Positions 14,640 to 20,338 of a DNA stretch of 20,338 nucleotides are shown piece after piece. The number at the start of each line of letters is the position of its first letter. Positions within the stretch are counted from its first letter, which is position 1. The notes below the pieces were generated by a model. It ran no database searches. It was not told the DNA's origin and saw only the letters and a list, made by a program, of their open reading frames with translations. The position numbers were made by a program, and so were the translations under genes. This stretch comes from Crocinitomicaceae bacterium (GTDB lineage Bacteria; Bacteroidota; Bacteroidia; Flavobacteriales_D; Crocinitomicaceae): the NCBI GenBank assembly GCA_023264075.1, contig JALQTG010000283.1, positions 1-20,338 of the forward strand. Reading direction: 5' to 3'.

Positions 14640-15656
14640 ATGAATCAACACGATATAATTCAAGCATTTAGTAAACTTGGCGCATTTATGAAAAGTCTTT
14701 GCGATCAAGAGGCTACTAACGAAGAGTTGGTGTATATCCGTGAAGTAATCCAACGGGAAAAAAATCACAATGGGTGGTTCACCGTAGAAAGCATCTATAA
14801 ATCGCTGGAATCATTATCTGAAATGCTGTCTGTAAAAGACTTAGATGAGTGGGCTTCGCACTATACCTTCACTTCATCCCCAAAAAGAGTCGGTGTAATT
14901 ATGGCTGGAAACATCCCGCTTGTTGGGTTTCATGACCTCTTGTGCGTACTTGTATCTGGTCATCATGCCTTAATCAAACTTTCGAGCGATGACAGCCGAC
15001 TCCTTCCTCTATTTCTTGAGCGACTTGTGCAACTAGATCCGCGTATGAAAGAGCGATTTATAGTTGTTCCTCGACTTAACGAAAGTGAAGCTGTAATTGC
15101 CACAGGAAGTAATAATTCCGCACGCTATTTTGAAAAATACTTTGGACATCAGCCTCATATCATCCGAAGAAACAGAACTTCAGTAGCTATCATCGATGGA
15201 TCTGAACGTCCCAAAGAACTGGAATTATTAGGGACAGACATCTTTAGCTATTTTGGAATGGGATGCCGTAACGTATCTCAATTATTTATCCCCAAAGACT
15301 TTAATATTGATCGTTTTTTTGCTGCAATCATAGGTTACAGTAATATTATTAATCACAATAAGTACGGAAATAACTATGATTATTACAAAGCAATTTACTT
15401 GATGAACCAAGAAAAACTGCTAGAAAATGGATTCCTGCTAACTAAAGAATCGAACGAACTCTTCTCTCCTATTGCGGTACTTTACTATCATCGTTATGAT
15501 TCGCCTGAAGAAGTTTCCGACTTCTTAGCGAAACATGAAGAAGATATTCAAGCTGTGATTGGGCGTGGCTATATCCCATTTGGACAGGCCCAACATCCCA
15601 AATTGACAGATTACGCTGATGGCGTGGATACGATGCATTTCTTACAAAATTTATAA
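14640..15656 (+). CDS. Acyl-CoA reductase, LuxC-like
   Basis: 338 residues from the ATG at 14640. LuxC-family enzymes reduce acyl-CoA (or acyl groups) to fatty aldehyde using NADPH and an active-site Cys. Here VGVIMAGNIPLVGFHDLL (84-101) is the nucleotide-binding start of the aldehyde-dehydrogenase-like fold, ATGSNNSARYF (154-164) follows, and FGMGCRNVSQLFIP (205-218) holds the probable catalytic Cys209. The C-terminal IGRGYIPFGQAQHPKLTDYADGVDT block is also typical. The protein is shorter than luminous-bacterium LuxC (about 480 residues). No luciferase genes are near. The next gene starts two bases after its stop, and a ferredoxin gene is divergent; in Bacteroidota this pairing is recurrent, from memory, often beside serine-synthesis genes, which are absent here. 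Physiological substrate unknown. Confidence 0.85.
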   Translation: MNQHDIIQAFSKLGAFMKSLCDQEATNEELVYIREVIQREKNHNGWFTVESIYKSLESLSEMLSVKDLDEWASHYTFTSSPKRVGVIMAGNIPLVGFHDLLCVLVSGHHALIKLSSDDSRLLPLFLERLVQLDPRMKERFIVVPRLNESEAVIATGSNNSARYFEKYFGHQPHIIRRNRTSVAIIDGSERPKELELLGTDIFSYFGMGCRNVSQLFIPKDFNIDRFFAAIIGYSNIINHNKYGNNYDYYKAIYLMNQEKLLENGFLLTKESNELFSPIAVLYYHRYDSPEEVSDFLAKHEEDIQAVIGRGYIPFGQAQHPKLTDYADGVDTMHFLQNL

Positions 15657-15657
15657 C

Positions 15658-16023
15658 ATGAAGAAAAAAACACTAGTTTTGGGTTCTAGTGAAAATACAG
15701 AACGTTATTCGAACAAAGCGATTCGAATGTTGAAGCAGTTCGGTTACCCTGTTGTTGCGCATGGGTTGAGAAAAGGCAATGTAGATGGTGTCCCAATCGA
15801 AACTACGTTTACTGAAGAAATGAATGATGTTGATACGATAACTCTCTACCTTTCCGCGAAGAACCAACTCCCATACTACGATAAAATCATTGAGCTCCAC
15901 CCGAAACGGGTATTGTTTAATCCGGGTACAGAGAACTATCCGTTTGAGCAGCAGCTCCATGAAAAAGGAATCGAAACAGAACGCGCCTGCACACTGGTGT
16001 TGCTCAGTACGAGAACATACTAA
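15658..16023 (+). CDS. CoA-binding (Rossmann) domain protein
   Basis: 121 residues from the ATG at 15658; an in-frame extension back to 15619 overlaps the reductase and is not needed. The start KKTLVLGSSENTERYSNKA, then GYPVVAHGLRKG, DTITLYLSAKNQ and VLFNPGTEN follow the CoA_binding_2/YccU-type succinyl-CoA-synthetase-like nucleotide-binding fold. Such small proteins bind CoA; their role is generally unknown. Only one base separates it from the reductase stop, so the two are cotranscribed and probably translationally coupled, which makes a link to acyl-CoA chemistry plausible. Its TAA is joined directly to the stop of the convergent lipoprotein gene as the palindrome TAATTA. Confidence 0.85.
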   Translation: MKKKTLVLGSSENTERYSNKAIRMLKQFGYPVVAHGLRKGNVDGVPIETTFTEEMNDVDTITLYLSAKNQLPYYDKIIELHPKRVLFNPGTENYPFEQQLHEKGIETERACTLVLLSTRTY

Positions 16024-16767
16024 TTATTGCGGTAACACCTGACCTTCACCCAAAAGAACGGTAGTCAACTGACCTGGAACTCCCTTATAGTAAATGTTTC
16101 CTCTCCTTCCGATTTGCGCAGTAAAATCTGCGCCGTCTGCATTGACGTACATATCAGCTCCTGAATTTGAATGTACCGTTAACTTATTCGTAACTACAAA
16201 GTCAGTGGTAGTGCAAAAACTATTGGTTTGACACAAAAAGAAGGCATCTATCGTGGTACCACGCAAGGTAAAATCACCATATCCCTGAGCAATTATGGCC
16301 TCTACGTAACCTCCCATTAAAGTCAAATCAACAGGGCCTGCTCCATCAATTATCTTGAGTCGAAAATCAGGTGTATTTAGCGTGTCGGTTGCCGTAATAC
16401 TTCCTCCTCCGGTATACTCCAAGTAGCGCAGCTGACTTACATGTATTTCCAAACGAATTTCCTTTTTAAAGCTTCTCAAAAAATTACATTTATTTCCATT
16501 TTCGATGTCTATACGCCCCGTTGATTGATTCACTTGAACAAAAGGAATAACGTTCTCTCCCCCTCTGATGCGAATAAATTCTTCGGTGTCGGGAACCAGC
16601 ATATAATTGAAATTGTCGTTAAGAAACAAACTATCAATTGGAGAAATTAGCGATATATCCAGAATAGCTTCCTCACCCGTCGATTTCATACACCTACGTT
16701 CATCCGGCTTTTTACATGAAACAACCGTGATCAAGAGCAGTATAATCAACACTTGTTTTATCTCCAT
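16024..16767 (-). CDS. DUF2807 (putative auto-transporter adhesin-like) lipoprotein
   Basis: 247 residues. The lipobox VVSC gives Cys18, followed by KKPDE, which resembles the charged lipoprotein export signal for the outer surface. Residues ~40-245 are a right-handed beta-helix-like series with the DUF2807 pattern: FNYMLVPDTEEFIRI, LRYLEYTGGGSIT, LKIIDGAGPVDL, VHSNSGADMYVNADG, GNIYYKGVPGQL and a final LLGEGQVLPQ. Family function is unknown. The ATG overlaps the last ten bases of the PagL-like gene, so it is the second gene of that operon and probably translated by coupling. Its TAA abuts the stop of the CoA-binding gene with no gap. Confidence 0.82.
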   Translation of the reverse strand: MEIKQVLIILLLITVVSCKKPDERRCMKSTGEEAILDISLISPIDSLFLNDNFNYMLVPDTEEFIRIRGGENVIPFVQVNQSTGRIDIENGNKCNFLRSFKKEIRLEIHVSQLRYLEYTGGGSITATDTLNTPDFRLKIIDGAGPVDLTLMGGYVEAIIAQGYGDFTLRGTTIDAFFLCQTNSFCTTTDFVVTNKLTVHSNSGADMYVNADGADFTAQIGRRGNIYYKGVPGQLTTVLLGEGQVLPQ

Positions 16768-17834
16768 TGGTACACAATTCCATATTCAAAATAATCAGCC
16801 TTCCCCCAGTGCGCTTTAATACTTAGGTTAAAAAACACATTTTCTCGAAAACGGTAACGAAAACCAAAACGGTGGTATACGGGACCATTCGGATTGATGC
16901 TATTCTTCATGTAATATCCCATCCCCAACAAATAATCAAACTGGTTGACAGGAAGAACGTAACCTCCGTATACACCTAACTGAAAAATATCCCATTGGGT
17001 AACACCTTCTGGTGTTTCATCGGCATGCGACTGATTCGAAATAAAATCAACCGCCAAATCCAGGGCAACTTTCCTGCGGAATTGATGGTGATAAATTACC
17101 GAACCAGAACCAACAAAATAGGTGCGACCACCTGTTGGGTAAATTTGCTTCACTGAAAATAAGGCAGACGTTAAAAGCGCATGACGCGTAAACTGCAGCA
17201 CACCTGGTCGAATAACTCCTTCTTCGACTACCAACGGATTAAAATAGCGCGAATACCCAAGTGACAAATAAGGAACATTTAACCCGAGATTAGGCAGTAC
17301 AGTAGCGCCGTTCGACAAATGCGTCATATCGATACCCAAGGAAACGGTCGATTGCTTAAATTGCTTATTCACATTCACGCCGATAATGACCAACGCATTT
17401 GTGTGGGAACCAATTGCATTGTTTTTGGGATTCTCCACTAAGTCAAATTTCTTTGTGACCACTCCAACCCCAGCAGTTAGCTTTCCATTGAGCGACCAGG
17501 AATTATACTTCACCATCGGAAGTTCGATGAATCCAAACGCACCATAAGACTGACCAACAACCAACGGATTGCCGTAATCTGCAAAATAGAGCGATGCGCC
17601 ATACCTAGGAAGACGATACGCTTCTTCCCATTCTTTTTTTCCACTGGTTTGTTTCACGAATCCCAATTCCCCTCCAACCGAGTGACCGGTCAGCAAATGC
17701 GTCATTACTGCACGATGAGGTAATAAAAATCCTACTTTAGGACGAACTTCTATCCCTACATTCTCCCAATTGGTTTGAGAACTAACAAGTGCATGAACAC
17801 CCATGATTAGTAGCAATAGCAGAGCCCTCTTCAT
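16758..17834 (-). CDS. PagL-like lipid A deacylase / acyloxyacyl hydrolase family outer-membrane protein
   Basis: 358 residues from the ATG at 17834; the longer ORF adds 35 residues that cross the promoter and the hairpin region. Residues 1-20 are a Sec signal ending VSSQ. The mature chain is a series of amphipathic beta strands ending YEYGIVYQWR, with an aromatic near the C-terminus as expected for an outer-membrane barrel. MTHLSNGA, with His172 and Ser174, matches the catalytic His-x-Ser motif of PagL enzymes, which remove the 3-O acyl chain of lipid A. Bacterial PagL is about 150-190 residues, so this protein has extra strands; distant members annotated acyloxyacyl hydrolase are longer, like this one. 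It is first in a two-gene operon with the DUF2807 lipoprotein. A -7 box four bases upstream suggests a leaderless transcript. Confidence 0.75.
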   Translation of the reverse strand: MKRALLLLLIMGVHALVSSQTNWENVGIEVRPKVGFLLPHRAVMTHLLTGHSVGGELGFVKQTSGKKEWEEAYRLPRYGASLYFADYGNPLVVGQSYGAFGFIELPMVKYNSWSLNGKLTAGVGVVTKKFDLVENPKNNAIGSHTNALVIIGVNVNKQFKQSTVSLGIDMTHLSNGATVLPNLGLNVPYLSLGYSRYFNPLVVEEGVIRPGVLQFTRHALLTSALFSVKQIYPTGGRTYFVGSGSVIYHHQFRRKVALDLAVDFISNQSHADETPEGVTQWDIFQLGVYGGYVLPVNQFDYLLGMGYYMKNSINPNGPVYHRFGFRYRFRENVFFNLSIKAHWGKADYFEYGIVYQWR

Positions 17835-17838
17835 ACAA

Positions 17839-17846
17839 CAAATGTA
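17839..17846 (-). promoter_or_regulatory. Putative promoter of the PagL-like operon, leaderless
   Basis: The minus strand reads TACATTTG, an exact TAnnTTTG match, with four bases between it and the ATG at 17834. Using the usual spacing, transcription would start at the A of the start codon. No good -33 element is seen. Confidence 0.45.
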
Positions 17847-17897
17847 AAACAAAAATGAGAATAAATGAGGTAAGTATTTCAGGTTGATTTGCTTCGC

Positions 17898-17937
17898 GTT
17901 GCAGTTTGCAAGTTGAAAACCTTTCACAACCTGCAAC
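17898..17937. repeat. Imperfect inverted repeat between the PagL-like gene and mazG
   Basis: Perfect outer arms GTTGCAG (17898-17904) and CTGCAAC (17931-17937) enclose a second, bulged pairing of GTTGAAA with TTTCACAAC around a short ACC loop. The TTGCAAGTTG/CAACCTGCAAC wording resembles short intergenic repeat units I recall from Bacteroidota genomes, but that is not checked. It lies in the 152-base divergent intergenic region. Confidence 0.45.
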
Positions 17938-17974
17938 ATGTAACCTATTAACGCTTCTTTAAAAAAGAAAGCAT

Positions 17975-17982
17975 TAATTTTG
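17975..17982 (+). promoter_or_regulatory. Putative mazG promoter, leaderless
   Basis: TAATTTTG matches TAnnTTTG exactly and ends four bases before the ATG at 17987, so the predicted start site coincides with the start codon. The -33 region is A-rich without a clear TTTG. Confidence 0.5.
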
Positions 17983-17986
17983 GACC

Positions 17987-18766
17987 ATGGAAAATCAAGA
18001 CCCTCGACTCGTTGCTTTCGAACGACTGTTAAACATCATGGACGATTTGCGCGAAAAATGCCCTTGGGATAAAAAGCAAACATTGGAATCCCTGCGTCAC
18101 CTAACCATTGAAGAGACCTATGAACTAGCCGATGCCATTCTCGATAATGACATGGAAGAGCTCAAAGGTGAAATCGGAGACTTGATGCTGCACATGGTTT
18201 TTTACAGTAAGATTGCCAGTGAACAAAAAGCCTTCGATATCACCGACGTGTTGACGGCCATTTGTGATAAATTAGTACATCGACATCCACATATTTATGG
18301 CGACGTAGTCGCGGAGGACGAAGCCACCGTGAAGGCCAATTGGGAGAAACTGAAATTGAAAGAAGGGAAGAAATCAGTGCTTGAAGGTGTTCCGCAATCT
18401 TTGCCCGCACTCGTAAAAGCGGCACGTATACAAGAAAAAGTACGCGGAATAGGATTCGACTGGGACAATCAAGAGCAAGTCTGGGAAAAAGTAAAAGAGG
18501 AACTTGAGGAACTCAAAGTAGAAGTCGATCAGCACACCGACCGCATTGAAAGTGAATTTGGCGATGTGCTTTTTTCGATGATTAATTATTCGCGTTTTAT
18601 AGGAGTGAACCCAGAAACTGCCTTGGAAAGAACGAATAAGAAATTCATGAAGCGTTTTGCCGCCATGGAAATTATGATCAACCTGGAAAACAAAGTATTA
18701 TCCGATATGAACCTAGAAGAAATGGACGTGTATTGGGAAAAAGCAAAACAACAGGTCGGGGAATAA
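17987..18766 (+). CDS. mazG: Nucleoside triphosphate pyrophosphohydrolase MazG
   Basis: 259 residues, matching the two-domain bacterial MazG length. It hydrolyses (d)NTPs to monophosphates and pyrophosphate, cleaning the nucleotide pool and, in E. coli, moderating ppGpp. The N-terminal domain shows CPWDKKQTLESLRHLTIEE, an EExxE-type metal site followed by ELKGEIGDLMLHMVFYSKIA, then RHPHIYGD. A KxxWEKLKLKEGKKSVLEGVP linker leads to the second domain: IQEKVRGIGFDW, EELEELKVE, and ESEFGDVLFSMINYSRF with a second set of acidic ligands. Both domains therefore appear metal-competent. It is transcribed alone or with the downstream TonB-dependent receptor, 96 bases later. Identification is firm. Confidence 0.96.
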   Translation: MENQDPRLVAFERLLNIMDDLREKCPWDKKQTLESLRHLTIEETYELADAILDNDMEELKGEIGDLMLHMVFYSKIASEQKAFDITDVLTAICDKLVHRHPHIYGDVVAEDEATVKANWEKLKLKEGKKSVLEGVPQSLPALVKAARIQEKVRGIGFDWDNQEQVWEKVKEELEELKVEVDQHTDRIESEFGDVLFSMINYSRFIGVNPETALERTNKKFMKRFAAMEIMINLENKVLSDMNLEEMDVYWEKAKQQVGE

Positions 18767-18862
18767 TGTCCCTTTAATCAATGAAGTTTACTTTTCATCA
18801 CAAACCTCTATGGTAATCCAATAAAACTTAGTATCTATGCCAAACAAAAATAAAGCGCAGTT

Positions 18863-20338
18863 TTGAAGAATATTGTTTTACTCCTTTTCGTCGCGTTGAT
18901 ATCAGTATCAACTGCAGTTGCCCAAGATTTCGTAGTTCGTGGATTTGTCTTTAACAAAGACAACGGAGAACCTGTTGAATTCGCTAAAGTATTATTGATT
19001 AAAGCAGGTGCTTCGGAATCCGACCAACCGATTGGTGCGACGACCAACCTTGATGGTTTCTTTTCATTCGCCAAAGTGATGAAAGGAGATTACACCATTT
19101 TGGTACGAAACATGGAGTTCAATGATCTTGAACAGACCATCAGCGTAGGTGATAAAGAAATCCTTTCCTTAACGTTTGAATTAGAAAAACCAGACGACGT
19201 AAAGCAAATTGAGCAAATCGATATTTACGCAGAAGACCGTTCAAAAAAGACCCGTGTTGAAATCTCTACGATCAAGTTGGATCAAAAAGGATTAGAACGA
19301 CTACCGAGTTTCGGAGCGGAAAATGACATTGTTTCTGCTTTCGCTGTTACACCGGGTGTAGTGACCACGGGTGACCAAGGAGGTCAAATCTATGTGCGTG
19401 GTGGAACTCCTATTCAAAACAAAATCTTGTTGGATGGAATGACCATTTACAACCCATTTCACTCCATTGGATTCTTCTCCGTGTTTGAAACAGAAATTGT
19501 AAAAAGCGCAGATATCTATACGGGAGGATTCGGGGCACAGTATGGTGGACGAATTGCTTCAATCATGGACATTACCTACCGTGACGGTAACCTCAAAAAA
19601 CATGGTGGAAAAGTTTCCATCTCTCCGTTTATGGCGAAGGCTGTTATGGAGGGTCCTTTAGCGAAAAAAGAAAAACGATCGGCTTCCACAGGAGGATCAT
19701 ACATCCTTACAGCAAAACATTCCTTGCTCAACAACACGAGCAGAACCCTATATCCTTATGCCAACGATGGACAAGGAATGCCATTTTCGTTTACAGACGT
19801 TTATGGTAAAATGACCTTAAAATCGGATGGAGGAAGTAAATTCAGTGCCTTTGGTTTCTACAACGATGATGCTGTAAACTACCCAACGATTGCAGACTTG
19901 AACTGGAAGCAAATGGGTGGAGGGATTAACTTCGTGCTCGTGCCTTCTAGCAGTGCTGTATTAATTAAAGGTCACTTAAATGCGTCCAACTATGAAATCC
20001 TATTCCTCGAAAACGAAGGAGGTCAAGCACCAAGAACAAGTAGCATCGGAGGATTTGACTTAGGATTTGATTTTACGTATTTCTTGAAAGGTCAATCGGA
20101 AGTTACAGCGGGAATTAACATCGGAGGATTCAACACCAACTTCAGAACGTTTAACGAAGTAAATCGATTGATTGAAGCAGATCAGTTCAACGCTGAACTC
20201 AGTGGGTATGTTAACATGCGTTTCATTAAAAAGCAATGGGTTATCCAGCCTGGAGCGCGCGTTCAATACTACCCTTCCATTCCAGATATACAATTCGAAC
20301 CACGCTTGGGGGCGAAGTACAATTGGACAGAGAATTTC
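18863..20338 (+). CDS. TonB-dependent outer-membrane receptor, 3' truncated by the window edge
   Basis: The frame is open to the last base (492 codons, no stop). The start is a TTG at 18863: the in-frame TAA at 18851 leaves no room for an ATG, and TTG gives a textbook signal peptide (MKNIVLLLFVALI...AVAQ). Residues ~22-105 are a carboxypeptidase-regulatory-like beta domain (VRGFVFNKDNGEPVEFAKV, TTNLDGFFSF). Residues ~140-245 form the plug: AFAVTPGVV, IYVRGGTPIQNKILLDG, YNPFH, and DIYTGGFGAQYGGRIAS. The remaining part alternates beta strands of the barrel. It is probably an uptake receptor for a siderophore, vitamin, glycan or peptide, and no ligand can be inferred. No SusD-like partner is visible within the window. 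Confidence 0.92.
   Translation, partial: MKNIVLLLFVALISVSTAVAQDFVVRGFVFNKDNGEPVEFAKVLLIKAGASESDQPIGATTNLDGFFSFAKVMKGDYTILVRNMEFNDLEQTISVGDKEILSLTFELEKPDDVKQIEQIDIYAEDRSKKTRVEISTIKLDQKGLERLPSFGAENDIVSAFAVTPGVVTTGDQGGQIYVRGGTPIQNKILLDGMTIYNPFHSIGFFSVFETEIVKSADIYTGGFGAQYGGRIASIMDITYRDGNLKKHGGKVSISPFMAKAVMEGPLAKKEKRSASTGGSYILTAKHSLLNNTSRTLYPYANDGQGMPFSFTDVYGKMTLKSDGGSKFSAFGFYNDDAVNYPTIADLNWKQMGGGINFVLVPSSSAVLIKGHLNASNYEILFLENEGGQAPRTSSIGGFDLGFDFTYFLKGQSEVTAGINIGGFNTNFRTFNEVNRLIEADQFNAELSGYVNMRFIKKQWVIQPGARVQYYPSIPDIQFEPRLGAKYNWTENF

Noticed and set aside
17835..17939. 35-residue N-terminal extension of the PagL-like protein
   Set aside because: It would cover the -7 box and inverted repeat, and the internal Met starts a textbook signal peptide.

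Overview
The window looks like chromosomal DNA of an aquatic Bacteroidota, most likely order Flavobacteriales (a Crocinitomicaceae/Fluviicola-like lineage is a guess). Three things point there: four genes carry type IX secretion (T9SS) sorting tails or their associated domains; promoters fit the phylum's TAnnTTTG -7 box, while the -33 element is poorly conserved and convincing Shine-Dalgarno sites are absent; and DUF4476, a carboxypeptidase-regulatory-like TonB receptor and a LuxC-type acyl-CoA reductase beside a dicluster ferredoxin are all familiar Bacteroidota families. I see no rRNA, tRNA, CRISPR array, insertion sequence or prophage gene.

Layout. 1-2968: the C-terminus of a large T9SS type B surface protein converges on a secreted endonuclease/exonuclease/phosphatase-fold enzyme with SprB-like repeats and a type A sorting tail. 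3029-3508: purE, upstream of and probably cotranscribed with the nuclease gene. 3615-6841: an NhaC-family Na+/H+ antiporter with an unusual signal peptide and extracytoplasmic head, then a secreted cyanophycinase-like S51 peptidase. 6957-8872: a small lipoprotein, a PqiA-like membrane protein and two tiny membrane proteins, packed tail-to-tail and head-to-head. 9011-10732: a two-domain DUF4476 exported protein and a 49-residue protein, ending at a shared bidirectional terminator. 10866-14107: fabG, a divergent RluA-type pseudouridine synthase and a T9SS type A secreted protein, closed by a second bidirectional terminator. 14187-16023: ferredoxin, divergent from a LuxC-like reductase and CoA-binding protein pair. 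16024-17834: a PagL-like lipid A deacylase overlapping a DUF2807 lipoprotein. 17987-20338: mazG and the 5' part of a TonB-dependent receptor.

How the genes relate. Housekeeping genes (purE, fabG, the pseudouridine synthase, mazG) are scattered among envelope and secretion genes, so the window is not one pathway. The most module-like stretches are ferredoxin/LuxC/CoA-binding (redox and acyl-CoA chemistry) and PagL/DUF2807 (outer membrane). The most striking architecture is compaction: four convergent pairs whose stop codons abut or overlap, one divergent pair with start codons two bases apart, and three genes whose -7 box sits 4-6 bases before the ATG, which predicts leaderless mRNAs. No clearly new defence or mobile system is visible. 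Functions are inferred from motifs read by eye; no database search was made.
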